This document shows, piece by piece, positions 1 through 7,475 of a DNA stretch of 64,000 nt. This DNA comes from Fontibacillus panacisegetis (GTDB taxonomy: Bacteria; Bacillota; Bacilli; Paenibacillales; Paenibacillaceae). Below the pieces are notes generated by a model that ran no database searches, was not told the DNA's origin, and saw nothing but the letters and a program-made list of their open reading frames with translations. How positions within the stretch are numbered: the first letter of the stretch is position 1; each line of letters opens with the position of its first letter. The translations under genes and the position numbers were made by a program. The DNA is taken from contig NZ_FNBG01000002.1 in NCBI RefSeq assembly GCF_900102215.1, positions 267,953 to 331,952 of the forward strand. Reading direction: 5' to 3'.

Positions 1-68
1 GTAACTAGTCCGTGCTTGGGCAACTCCAGATTCGCTTCCAACACCTGCTGTTTAAGTGCTTCCAGCAT
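1..68 (-). CDS. araD: L-ribulose-5-phosphate 4-epimerase, N-terminus only
   Basis: Only the first 22 codons are inside the window; the gene runs off the left edge. The minus-strand reading begins MLEALKQQVLEANLELPKHG, which fits the N-terminus of AraD, the class II aldolase-type epimerase that converts L-ribulose-5-phosphate to D-xylulose-5-phosphate. An AAGG-type ribosome site lies just upstream of the ATG at 68. The gene follows araA and araR on the same strand and has its own AraR-type operator at 98-113, so it can probably be controlled separately. The call rests on a short stretch plus context. Confidence 0.75.
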   Translation of the reverse strand, partial: MLEALKQQVLEANLELPKHGLV

Positions 69-97
69 TTGCGGTCACTACCTTCCTTAATAAAATA

Positions 98-113
98 TAT
101 TGTACGTACAAGT
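98..113. promoter_or_regulatory. AraR operator in front of araD
   Basis: TTGTACGTACAA at 100-111 is a perfect 12-bp palindrome matching the core of the AraR boxes in front of araA. It lies in the 96-bp gap between araR and araD, about 30 bp upstream of the araD start. This suggests an arabinose-responsive promoter for araD, or repression of readthrough. Inference from sequence match only. Confidence 0.75.
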
Positions 114-164
114 TACAATGTAGGAATCCAACGATTTGTGATGGATTCCTCTGTTTTGTCTGTG

Positions 165-1256
165 CTATTCTCGGTTCATCACTGAACCTCGTTCAACGAG
201 CTCCGGTTGAAACACGGTATCTTTGTACAAGTTACCTTCTTCAATCATCCCGATTAATTGTCCTGCTGCCATCTCACCCATCAGCGTCTTCGGATGGGTC
301 AACGTCGTCAACTTGGTTCCCAGCGCTACTGCAAGATTGGAATCGTCGAAGCCCACGATAGACAGATCCTCAGGTATGGACATTCCGCATTGAATCGCTG
401 CTTCCATCAGAACTATCGCTAACTGATCGTTGTAGCAAATGAATCCGGTAGGCCGATCTTCCTGATTGGAGCTCAACAATTTTACCGCTTCTCTATACGG
501 AAGTTCTCTCTTTTGTTCCGTTGTATAAGTAATGACACGATTCGAGGCAACGGCGATGCCATGATCACGATGTGCTGCTAAAAATCCTTTTAGTCGATTT
601 ACGCCCTGCATGTCATCCGTTTTAAAAAAACCGGCTATCGACTGGTGTCCATTTTCAAATAAATGAGCCGCCGCTTTGTATCCACCCAGTTCGTCATCTA
701 CCTTAAGACAAGTACATTCAAGCTCACGGTATCTCTCATTGATCATTAAATAAGGGATGCCCTTCTCCTGCAGCTCCAGGTAAAATCCAAGATTCGGATT
801 GCCTTCTGCACTCTTGGTCGGTTCTATAATAAGTCCGCTAAGCGGTTGGCTCATCATGAGCTGAAGACTTTCCCTCTCTTTGTCTTTGTTGTTGTCTGTA
901 CTGGAAAGAAGGAGTCGATACCCGCGGCTTCTTAACTCCGCTTCTGCCCCGCGAACAATGTGAGGAAAAATGTAGTCCGATATATACGTTGTAATAATCC
1001 CGATCGTCTTGACTTGTTCACCTTCCCAGCGCTGCGGGTTTCTGGCGAATGTTCCTTTTCCTTGAATGCGTTCCAGCCAGCCTTCTTTCTCCAGTTCGCC
1101 AAAGGTTTGTCTTACTGTCTGCCGGCTTAAGCTGAATTGTTCTGCGATTTCATTCTCGGAAGGAAATTGTTTGCCGGGCGATAGCTTACCAGATTGGAGC
1201 CACGACAGTAGTTCATTTTTCAACTGTAAATATTTAGGTAATCTTTTTGTCTTCAT
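165..1256 (-). CDS. araR: Arabinose-responsive transcriptional repressor AraR
   Basis: About 363 residues, in the usual range for AraR. The N-terminal ~70 residues form a GntR-type winged helix (recognition region SENEIAEQFSLSRQTVRQTF). Residues ~80-360 are a LacI/GalR-type periplasmic-binding fold that would sense L-arabinose (VGFDDSNLAVALGTKLTTL near the end). This mixed architecture is diagnostic of AraR. The ATG at 1256 is preferred to an in-frame ATG 40 codons upstream because GAGGTGG stands directly before it and the protein then starts with the conserved MKTKRLPKYLQLK. It is placed between araA and araD, and matching operators lie before both, so autoregulation as part of the operon is likely. 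Confidence 0.93.
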   Translation of the reverse strand: MKTKRLPKYLQLKNELLSWLQSGKLSPGKQFPSENEIAEQFSLSRQTVRQTFGELEKEGWLERIQGKGTFARNPQRWEGEQVKTIGIITTYISDYIFPHIVRGAEAELRSRGYRLLLSSTDNNKDKERESLQLMMSQPLSGLIIEPTKSAEGNPNLGFYLELQEKGIPYLMINERYRELECTCLKVDDELGGYKAAAHLFENGHQSIAGFFKTDDMQGVNRLKGFLAAHRDHGIAVASNRVITYTTEQKRELPYREAVKLLSSNQEDRPTGFICYNDQLAIVLMEAAIQCGMSIPEDLSIVGFDDSNLAVALGTKLTTLTHPKTLMGEMAAGQLIGMIEEGNLYKDTVFQPELVERGSVMNRE

Positions 1257-1347
1257 TGTCCACCTCAGCCACCGAACATTTATTATATCCGCTATTGTAT
1301 CACAGGCCGGGCGAAAGCGGAGGATTCCCTCTTTCTCTGCTAATCTG

Positions 1348-2838
1348 TTATTTTCCCAAACGATATGCAGCTTCACTCCAGCGTAATTCGTTCTTGAACC
1401 GGGCTACTGAGGTATCCTTGTCGATGATTACAGCTTCAATTCCAGCCATTTCAGCCCAATCCGTCAGGTTCTCTGCAGTAATTACATAAGAAAGAACTGT
1501 ATGATGTGCGCCTCCTGCTAAAATCCATGCTTCTGCTGATTCCCGAAGGGAAGGCTGTGGTTTCCACAGTACACGCGCTACAGGCAGCTTCGGCATTGGC
1601 TTTTCAACCTTCACGCCGTCTACTACATTAACAAGAAGACGGAAGCGGTTGCCCATATCTATAAGTGATGCGTTGACCGCCGGGCCATCCTGTCCGTCAA
1701 ACACGATCCGTGCAGGGTCCTCTTTGCCGCCGATACCTAGCGGATGAACCTCGATGGAAGGACGTGTAGCTGCAATAGTAGGACATACCTCCAGCATATG
1801 CGCTCCAAGAATCATATGATTACCTGGCTCAAAGTGATATGTGTAATCTTCCATAAAGGACGTACTCTTGTTGTTAGCGAGAATTTTCAGTACACGGGTG
1901 AGCGCTGCAGTTTTCCAGTCACCTTCTCCAGCAAAGCCATAACCTGCTTCCATCAATCGTTGTACTGCAAGCCCTGGAAGCTGCTTCAAGCCATGCAAAT
2001 CTTCAAAGGTTGTAGTAAAGGCTCCAAAGCCGCCTTCCTCCAAGAAACGCTTCAGGGCTATTTCGATTCGTGCTTGATAAGCAATGGAATCCCGGACTTT
2101 TCCTTCGCTCAGTCCAGCTTGAGTAATCGTATATTTGTCTGCATATTCGTTAAGTAAAGCTTTTACTTCAGCATCGCTTACTTGATTGAGCAGGTGAACC
2201 AGATCGCCGATGCCGTATCCGTTCACCGACCACCCAAATTTAATTTGCGCTTCAACCTTATCGCCTTCAGTAACAGCAACTTCGCGCATATTGTCTCCGA
2301 AACGTGCTACCTTGAGGCAACGACTTTCCGCAAATGCAACTGCGGTTCTCGTCCAGCCTGCAATATCGCTTCTTACCTCGCCATCTTCCCAGTGTCCAAC
2401 CACGATTTTACGGGCGATACCAAGCCGGGCGCCAATATGACCATACTCACGATCACCATGAGCCGATTGGTTTGTATTCATGAAATCCATGTCAATTGAT
2501 TCCCAAGGAATGTCACGATTGAATTGCGTGTGGAAATGCAAAAGCGGCTTCTGTAATTGCGACAGTCCTCTAATCCACATTTTCGCCGGTGAAAAGGTAT
2601 GCATCCAGGTAATAACACCGGCGCAGGACTCATCTCCGTTAGCTTCAAGCAACAGCTTATATATTTCATCCGTGGTCGTTACAATCGGTTTGAATACAAT
2701 CGGATACGAGAAGACAGGATCTTTCGATAGCTGCTCTGCAATAATGCGTGAATGCCCTGCTACCTCATCCAATGTCTCCGGTCCATACAAATGTTGGCTA
2801 CCGGTTACAAACCAAAATGAATACGGTTTCAATTTCAT
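1348..2838 (-). CDS. araA: L-arabinose isomerase
   Basis: About 496 residues, the normal AraA length. It converts L-arabinose to L-ribulose, the first cytosolic step of arabinose use, with a Mn(II) centre. The N-terminus has the family signature FWFVTGSQHLYG, and the middle carries EDYTYHFEPGNHMILGAHML, which includes a conserved metal-binding histidine; HTVLSY near the C-terminus provides another. The start could be GTG at 2841 or ATG at 2838; GGGAGG at 2849-2854 serves either. It is first in the transcript, followed by araR 91 bp later. Two AraR boxes lie 70-120 bp upstream. No araB kinase lies between araA and araD; it may be beyond the left edge. Confidence 0.97.
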   Translation of the reverse strand: MKLKPYSFWFVTGSQHLYGPETLDEVAGHSRIIAEQLSKDPVFSYPIVFKPIVTTTDEIYKLLLEANGDESCAGVITWMHTFSPAKMWIRGLSQLQKPLLHFHTQFNRDIPWESIDMDFMNTNQSAHGDREYGHIGARLGIARKIVVGHWEDGEVRSDIAGWTRTAVAFAESRCLKVARFGDNMREVAVTEGDKVEAQIKFGWSVNGYGIGDLVHLLNQVSDAEVKALLNEYADKYTITQAGLSEGKVRDSIAYQARIEIALKRFLEEGGFGAFTTTFEDLHGLKQLPGLAVQRLMEAGYGFAGEGDWKTAALTRVLKILANNKSTSFMEDYTYHFEPGNHMILGAHMLEVCPTIAATRPSIEVHPLGIGGKEDPARIVFDGQDGPAVNASLIDMGNRFRLLVNVVDGVKVEKPMPKLPVARVLWKPQPSLRESAEAWILAGGAHHTVLSYVITAENLTDWAEMAGIEAVIIDKDTSVARFKNELRWSEAAYRLGK

Positions 2839-2904
2839 CACTCAAACGCCTCCCATTAATAATTGCTGTAGATAAATTGCGATGAATATTAGTTATTTGA
2901 TTTT

Positions 2905-2960
2905 ACTTGTATGTACATTCAATGATATATTACGTTATTTTTAAAAATGTACGTACAAGT
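2905..2960. promoter_or_regulatory. Paired AraR operators upstream of araA
   Basis: Two boxes are visible: ACTTGTATGTACATTC at 2905-2920 and AAATGTACGTACAAGT at 2945-2960. Their palindromic cores (GTAYGTAC) are centred 40 bp apart, close to four helical turns. This fits cooperative binding of AraR dimers on one DNA face, as known for the Bacillus arabinose promoters. A TAATAT -10 candidate lies between the boxes on the minus strand, but no good -35 is seen. Confidence 0.85.
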
Positions 2961-3020
2961 TGAGATGACTTTATTGTATATCCAACATATTCAAATGACA
3001 ATAGGAAAATGACCAAATAT

Positions 3021-3064
3021 GCAAAAAAACTCCGACTGCTTTCGAAATCCGAAAGCAGTCGGAG
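3021..3064 (-). terminator. Rho-independent terminator of the YolD unit
   Basis: A perfect 15-bp stem (3030-3044 with 3050-3064, loop AAATC) is followed on the minus strand by a run of seven T. It would end leftward transcription coming from the 3320-3869 genes before the araA promoter. Confidence 0.85.
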
Positions 3065-3119
3065 GGAATTTTAGCTTCTAAAGGGCGGTATATTCTGGAC
3101 TCAAGCTCCTACCTGTCAC

Positions 3120-3146
3120 CCGTTAAGTTAACGGTCTCCAGAGACC
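3120..3146. repeat. Two overlapping palindromes
   Basis: CCGTTAAGTTAACGG (3120-3134, 7-1-7 symmetry) overlaps GGTCTCCAGAGACC (3133-3146, 6-2-6 symmetry). They lie in a ~300-bp gene-free stretch downstream of the YolD-like gene. The pair resembles an end structure of a lost mobile element or a protein-binding site, but nothing else identifies it. Confidence 0.45.
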
Positions 3147-3319
3147 TTATGATCAGAAAAATGGGTAATTTGCCCAGTTCAACGGACACAGCAAGCCTTA
3201 ATTGGCTATTTTGACACTGATTTGGTGTGATATTAGCTCAATAGTGGCGCTTCTGTCCGTAAGATTGTTTTTCTATTCTATAGAAATGATACTTGTACGT
3301 GTCTCGCCATGTAACCTTA

Positions 3320-3652
3320 CTAGAAATCAGTCGATAAAATACGATCCAGCGGAATCCATCTATAGTCTCCGTCCGGGAGATGCACCTTAATCTCTCTGCG
3401 ATAAGTTTGCACCGCTGTAACGATACCGCAAACCTCTTCCTGCTCAAATTCGTCAAACAACTGCATTTTTACACTACGATGATCATGATAAGACTCCGCC
3501 AGCGTACGCTCAATCAGTTCAAGCTCCTGACCATCCAACGCTGGCATCGAACGCATTAATGGCTCGCGATTTTTTCGAAGAATCGCTTCCTTATGCTCAG
3601 GGAGCATCATCCGGGATGCCCACAATCCGTCACCATTTAATTTATCCCCCAC
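3320..3652 (-). CDS. YolD-like protein
   Basis: About 110 residues. The N-terminal block GDKLNGDGLWASRMMLPEHK and the C-terminal Sm-like block ending YRWIPLDRIL are typical of the YolD family. Members of this family usually sit next to UvrX/ImpB-type Y-family polymerases and are DNA-damage induced. The GTG at 3652 is chosen because GAGG lies eight bases upstream and the family consensus starts there. It overlaps the upstream small gene by 11 bp, so the two are translationally coupled. No polymerase gene accompanies it here. Exact role unknown; a part in the SOS response is inferred from family and the LexA box. Confidence 0.85.
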   Translation of the reverse strand: MGDKLNGDGLWASRMMLPEHKEAILRKNREPLMRSMPALDGQELELIERTLAESYHDHRSVKMQLFDEFEQEEVCGIVTAVQTYRREIKVHLPDGDYRWIPLDRILSTDF

Positions 3653-3869
3653 GAAGAACACCTCTATTATTGTGCTGTATCTTGCTGCAATTCCAAGCTA
3701 AAATGCGATCCAAACGAAAAGCTCTCGGCTCCCCAGTCACCATACAGGTTGCCCTGACCAAATCTCCCCGTATCCCATGAATTTTAATATGACGCTGCGT
3801 AATTTTCCCGGCACGATCCATATAAATAATCTCCACAATCTGACCTGTATATTTACTCACAAGCGTCAC
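3642..3869 (-). CDS. Small WYL-like protein, first gene of the SOS-box unit
   Basis: About 75 residues when started at the GTG at 3869, which has GAGGTG six bases upstream. The pattern VEIIYMDRAGKITQRHIKIH followed by AFRLDRILA resembles a single WYL-type beta-barrel domain, without the helix-turn-helix found in full regulators. Such small proteins commonly precede yolD in Paenibacillus and Bacillus. It is the promoter-proximal gene behind the LexA box at 3921. Function is not established; a ligand- or DNA-sensing role is possible. Confidence 0.65.
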   Translation of the reverse strand: MTLVSKYTGQIVEIIYMDRAGKITQRHIKIHGIRGDLVRATCMVTGEPRAFRLDRILAWNCSKIQHNNRGVLRGG

Positions 3870-3920
3870 CAGAATCACCTCTTCACAATTCAAAATAGGA
3901 ACGGATGTTTCTATTATATG

Positions 3921-3934
3921 CGAACATTTGTTCT
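3921..3934. promoter_or_regulatory. LexA (SOS) box
   Basis: CGAACATTTGTTCT closely matches the Firmicute LexA/DinR consensus CGAAC-N4-GTTC. It lies about 50 bp upstream of the start at 3869, where a promoter for the leftward WYL/YolD pair is expected. Confidence 0.8.
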
Positions 3935-3981
3935 TTATTCAATGCAATCAATTTGGGCCATTTGAAAAATATAGGGAATTA

Positions 3982-4722
3982 TTAGTGCGGCGAGGCTCCT
4001 GACACTGTTGCAGTTTTCGTATGATGGTCCCAACTGACTTTTGCGCCAAGAGCATCGCAGATTGTGCGAAGAGGAACATAGGTAACCTGATCCATCTGCT
4101 TCACATTCTCGATTAGCTTGCCGTTTATGATCACTTTAACCGTGGTTTCATTAATAGGAGCCAAGACGTCCTTTTTCCGCAATCCTAAATACTTGGCGAT
4201 TCCAATGGCATGCCCGTTCACTAGTAGCTTGATTATGTCTGTCTGCTTCAGCTTGTCGGCATCATTTTTTACATCGATAAACAGATTTTCAGTCAGCACG
4301 GCAGGCATTCGGGATTCCCGGCACATGTGCAAATTTGCCGCCTTTTGTCCGCGGTCGTTCACACCGTATGACTTCAAGGCAGACATGATTTCGGTATGCA
4401 GCGCATGTTGAAGATCGGCTGTGGCAATGGAAGCCGAGGTGTAGCGGAAGGATTCGAATCCCCCAGCTCCTCCTCCAGCATTGCAATGGATCGATACGAG
4501 AATATCCGCTCCTGCAGCATTTGCCTTATTGGAGCGTTCTTTCAGCTCCAGGAATACATCCGTGCTTCGTGAGAGCCCGACCTGCACATCTTCATATTCG
4601 CTTTCAAGCTTGTCCTTAATGGCTAAGGATAAGACAAGAGCAATATCTTTTTCCTGAAGACCGTGGCCTGTCGCCCCCGGGTCCTTCCCGCCGTGCCCGG
4701 CGTCGAGCCAAACTCTTTTCAT
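3982..4722 (-). CDS. N-acetylmuramoyl-L-alanine amidase (tail-cluster endolysin) with stalk domain
   Basis: 246 residues. Residues 1-180 are an Amidase_3 (CwlV/CwlD-like) zinc amidase cutting the MurNAc-L-Ala bond. Visible zinc and catalytic positions are H10 (WLDAGHGG), E24, H79 (VSIHCNA) and E145 (LTENLF). Residues ~193-243 form a copper-amine-oxidase-N 'stalk' domain (VIINGKLI...TYVPLRTICDALGAKVSWD), used here in place of a usual wall-binding repeat. There is no signal peptide, so export would depend on the holin encoded just upstream (4-bp overlap). It is the last gene of module 1 and the only intact lysis enzyme for both tail modules. Confidence 0.92.
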   Translation of the reverse strand: MKRVWLDAGHGGKDPGATGHGLQEKDIALVLSLAIKDKLESEYEDVQVGLSRSTDVFLELKERSNKANAAGADILVSIHCNAGGGAGGFESFRYTSASIATADLQHALHTEIMSALKSYGVNDRGQKAANLHMCRESRMPAVLTENLFIDVKNDADKLKQTDIIKLLVNGHAIGIAKYLGLRKKDVLAPINETTVKVIINGKLIENVKQMDQVTYVPLRTICDALGAKVSWDHHTKTATVSGASPH

Positions 4723-5117
4723 GGTTGATCAGCCCCCTTCCCTTTCAGCACTTCAACAGCCTTCCGCAATACAGGCGGAATCGGCGCCCCCATCCGGCCC
4801 GCATTTTCCAGAAAAGACAGCAGTTCATTTGCCAGAAAAAAGAAAATGGCCGCATCCCTGAACAAATGCGAATTCCCAAGTGCAGAATCGACCATATGCG
4901 ATACCGCAACGATCGCGAAGATCGACACCTTTTTAGCGATGCCCCATACACCTGCTGTACTGTTCAGTCTGCCCTCTTTTGCCGCCGCCCCCACACCCGT
5001 CACATAGTCAATAATCACAAAAGCCAGCAAAATGTTCAGCAAGGAAGACCACCCCCCGAATAAAAATGATGCTGATGAGCCAATCACGGCTATAAATACC
5101 TTTGGTACACTATCCAC
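4719..5117 (-). CDS. Phage holin (Holin_4/TcdE-like)
   Basis: About 132 residues with three or four hydrophobic stretches (VFIAVIGSSASFLFGGW, SLLNILLAFVIIDYVTGVGA, KKVSIFAIVAVSHMV, DAAIFFFLANELLSFLENAG). The IIDYVTGV segment and the Gly/Ala-rich loop fit the phage holin_4 family, which opens the membrane so the amidase can reach the wall. An ATG at 5126 directly abuts its AGGGG, so the GTG three codons later (5117) is preferred. It overlaps the amidase start by 4 bp. A hairpin lies just upstream, and the same hairpin precedes the decayed holin copy at 17160. Confidence 0.88.
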   Translation of the reverse strand: MDSVPKVFIAVIGSSASFLFGGWSSLLNILLAFVIIDYVTGVGAAAKEGRLNSTAGVWGIAKKVSIFAIVAVSHMVDSALGNSHLFRDAAIFFFLANELLSFLENAGRMGAPIPPVLRKAVEVLKGKGADQP

Positions 5118-5141
5118 GCTTATCATCCCCTAAATTTAATA

Positions 5142-5164
5142 GCCCTCGGACTAGCTCCGAGGGC
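5142..5164. repeat. Hairpin in front of the holin gene
   Basis: GCCCTCGGA / TCCGAGGGC form a perfect 9-bp stem with a 5-base loop. No T-run follows on either strand, so it is not a standard terminator. A homologous hairpin (17160-17181) precedes the decayed holin of module 2. It may stabilise or limit the lysis transcript. Confidence 0.6.
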
Positions 5165-5165
5165 A

Positions 5166-5192
5166 TAAAAAAAAACGCCTTGCAGCGCGTTC
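5166..5192 (-). terminator. Possible weak terminator between tail and lysis genes
   Basis: On the minus strand AACGC-GCTGCAAG-GCGTT, a short stem, is followed by nine T. It may reduce transcription into the holin/amidase pair, delaying lysis relative to tail synthesis. Confidence 0.5.
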
Positions 5193-5199
5193 TTGATTC

Positions 5200-5331
5200 T
5201 TATGCTTCTGTCAAAAACTCCATACCGCTGTCCGTCAAGATCTCTCTTACTCCTGCTTGAAGAGATGTAGGTACTTCAGCAAATTTAGTCTTACTTAGAA
5301 TAACCCGCTGTGCAAAAAACATCGCCATCAT
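5200..5331 (-). CDS. Small CD1375/XkdX-like tail-cluster protein
   Basis: 43 residues, starting MMAMFFAQRVILSKTKFAEV and ending LTEA. AGGGGGTGAG stands seven bases before the ATG at 5331. Tiny proteins of this form (hydrophobic start, then an E-V-P-x-x-L-x-x-x-V-R-E motif) occupy the same place, just after the tail-fibre genes and before the holin, in PBSX-like and clostridial contractile clusters. Function unknown. Confidence 0.7.
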   Translation of the reverse strand: MMAMFFAQRVILSKTKFAEVPTSLQAGVREILTDSGMEFLTEA

Positions 5332-5381
5332 AAGCTCACCCCCTCACACGCGAGACATAAACCAATAAAATATGCGAGTGA

Positions 5382-5807
5382 TTAACTGTAAACCTGTACG
5401 GCCATTTCAGCTATACAATCCTCAATAAAATCCGCTCGGTCAGATAGGGCGGTATTCTGCGCTTTGAGCAAAGTGTTTTCTCGCTTAAGCTCGTCCACCT
5501 CTAAACTTAGCGGCTTCTGATATACTGGCTCCTGTGGCTCCGGATCGCTAGGATCGAGGTAGCTAAACTCTAATTCTAACGTGTCCGGATTTACACGGTA
5601 TCCGTTACATTCTGCAAAGTCCTGAGCGTACTGGCCGGATTCTAGTGTTAATACACCTAATGATTCTCGATCATAATTCCGCAAATCAATTAACATGGCA
5701 AAGTCCTCGTCTATCGTTGTTTCCCTGACGTCTCCCCTAGACTCGTTTCTAGCGACAATCACAGCGCCATTTGCTTTTTGATAATAAATTTTTCTACCCA
5801 AAAACAT
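5382..5807 (-). CDS. Hypothetical tail-cluster protein (XkdW position)
   Basis: 141 residues, AGGAGG eight bases before the ATG. The first ~85 residues are an unrecognised alpha/beta region (MFLGRKIYYQKANGAVIVAR). A proline/glutamate-rich linker (DPSDPEPQEPVYQKP) follows, then a C-terminal coiled coil of ~40 residues. It sits between the fibre and the small XkdX-like gene, the place of xkdW in PBSX. It may be a fibre-associated chaperone or trimerising accessory; this is inferred from position. Confidence 0.55.
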   Translation of the reverse strand: MFLGRKIYYQKANGAVIVARNESRGDVRETTIDEDFAMLIDLRNYDRESLGVLTLESGQYAQDFAECNGYRVNPDTLELEFSYLDPSDPEPQEPVYQKPLSLEVDELKRENTLLKAQNTALSDRADFIEDCIAEMAVQVYS

Positions 5808-5824
5808 GTATCCTGCCTCCTAAC

Positions 5825-6907
5825 TTAATCATAAGCCCACCACGTAAAACTCGTACTTGTCATATTACTGGGTACTGGTAACCCGAACCCTGTAGCTGTA
5901 ACGGCCAGTGGCCCATCCAGTTTATAATCGCCCAATGACCCACCTGAAAAAATCAAAATATCCGCTGCGGCGTTTCCCCCATAATTTAAATCCACTGAGT
6001 AAATGACGAGCGTGGTTCCACTGATCAAAAAAATAAATTTAGGCTTGAACGTTAGATTTGTATAGGTTACAACACTCACAGTGCTTTGAGTTGAATTTGG
6101 CCGTTGAACCGAAATAGTACCAGCGGAACTAATTATAGTTCCCTGGGCCGAATGCCCAAGCCCAACGCTTGCTATTTGTCCGATTTTTGACGCTAATAAA
6201 GACCAAGTATCGTTTGCGGATGCTAAAACTCCCTTGGCGTTAATCGCATCCGCAATGCTGTTTTTAGCATTAACGCCAGATTGAAAAAGATCTAGGGACC
6301 AGGGATACCACTGTCCAGCATATCTCATTCTCATATACATAGTGGGGACTGTATTTTCAAGCATTGTAGCCCTTTGCATACAAAAGTCAGTATTTGCGAA
6401 TTGGAATACTTCAATGTACCACCAATGGGCCACTGAATTAGGAGTATTGAGTAGCGATGCTCCGAGATACTGTCCACTATTAAAAACTGTATCTAGGTCC
6501 GCGCCACTTATATCAATACCCACACCGCTATCTTGTGTAAGTCTATGTTTCTGCCAAGGCTTTTCATTAACATAAGTCTTGGAAGCTTTATCCGCCAATT
6601 GTGTAGTAACAGTGTTTGAAAAGTTGGTCAAATTAGTTTGTACTGTCGCTGCTGCATTGACCCCCTCAGTACCTCTGTCATATGCGGCTTTGACCGCCTT
6701 CTCCGAAGCCGCTACATCGCTTCTAGTTCCATTCGTCGCATTGGAGAGCGGGATATCTATATCCTGAAGCTCCTCCCGAACCTGGCCTACGGCCTCATCG
6801 ATTTTATCCCAGTTGTCATTCAGCATCGTTTGAATGTTAAACGTATCATTTCCATCAGTCGCCGGGTCCTTCTTTAATAATTCAAGATTAGGTGTATTAC
6901 TGGCCAA
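5825..6907 (-). CDS. Module 1 tail fibre (receptor-binding) protein
   Basis: About 360 residues. The N-terminus (ASNTPNLELLKKDPATDGND) has the short baseplate-attachment motif of Firmicute tail fibres. Alanine-rich helices (residues ~60-115) and a beta-rich C-terminal half ending SNMTSTSFTWWAYD follow. The TTG at 6907 is taken as start because GGAGGTG lies six bases before it; it overlaps the upstream XkdU-like gene by 11 bp. As the distal fibre it would set target specificity of the contractile particle. Membership by position and N-terminal motif; the C-terminal fold is not recognised. Confidence 0.78.
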   Translation of the reverse strand: MASNTPNLELLKKDPATDGNDTFNIQTMLNDNWDKIDEAVGQVREELQDIDIPLSNATNGTRSDVAASEKAVKAAYDRGTEGVNAAATVQTNLTNFSNTVTTQLADKASKTYVNEKPWQKHRLTQDSGVGIDISGADLDTVFNSGQYLGASLLNTPNSVAHWWYIEVFQFANTDFCMQRATMLENTVPTMYMRMRYAGQWYPWSLDLFQSGVNAKNSIADAINAKGVLASANDTWSLLASKIGQIASVGLGHSAQGTIISSAGTISVQRPNSTQSTVSVVTYTNLTFKPKFIFLISGTTLVIYSVDLNYGGNAAADILIFSGGSLGDYKLDGPLAVTATGFGLPVPSNMTSTSFTWWAYD

Positions 6908-7475
6908 CTGGATCACCTCCTGCAAAATTTAATAAAGGTTCTTGTTCAAGCTGATCAAGCGTCATCACTCCATCAATATCTCGAATCAATAAATAACTGA
7001 ATTCGTACTCCACTTTCATATGCGCAGGCTTAATTTCCTCAATAACTTCTTTCAAATCATCGAGATTTGGAGGAATACCTACCGTATCCACAAAATGAAT
7101 CGTAAAGCTCCACGCTTGCGGTTCAAAGGTGACATTTACAGTTCCGCCATCATAGGCCTCCGCTACATTTTTAACGAGTCGTCCGGAAAATTTCCCGCTG
7201 CCGCGCAGCTTCGATTCAACGACCGCACGGCGTTGCTCAATGGGCTTCAAATAGTCGCTTTTTATTCCCAACTCCTGCTCCCAACGCTCCAAGCCCCAGG
7301 TTGCTGTCTGAACAAAAAATTGCTTCAATAGCTCATCCAGTGTGTCAAACAACGAGTCCAGCTCACTCCCCTTGGCATTCATATCCGCATTCATAATACG
7401 GGAATTTTCATAATACGCCGGAAGAAAAGAGAACATTTCACGCCCTCGCTTGCTGGTCATCAGCGACTCATTCAT
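6897..7475 (-). CDS. Baseplate protein XkdU/YmfQ-like (DUF2313)
   Basis: 192 residues, the usual size. The N-terminus GREMFSFLPAYYENSRIMNA and the central region LERWEQELGI...RRAVVESKLRG are typical of YmfQ/XkdU, the counterpart of Mu Gp48/P2 GpI. These proteins join the baseplate wedge to the fibre. It overlaps the upstream BppJ-like gene by 8 bp and the fibre gene by 11 bp, so translation is coupled in the order seen in PBSX (xkdT-xkdU-xkdV). Confidence 0.9.
   Translation of the reverse strand: MNESLMTSKRGREMFSFLPAYYENSRIMNADMNAKGSELDSLFDTLDELLKQFFVQTATWGLERWEQELGIKSDYLKPIEQRRAVVESKLRGSGKFSGRLVKNVAEAYDGGTVNVTFEPQAWSFTIHFVDTVGIPPNLDDLKEVIEEIKPAHMKVEYEFSYLLIRDIDGVMTLDQLEQEPLLNFAGGDPVGQ

Noticed and set aside
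56..361. Plus-strand open frames over araR and araA
   Set aside because: They are antisense to well-supported genes, have no ribosome sites and resemble no protein.
3290..3303. ACTTGTACGTGTCT as a further AraR box
   Set aside because: Only one half matches; it lies far from any arabinose gene, inside the region downstream of yolD.
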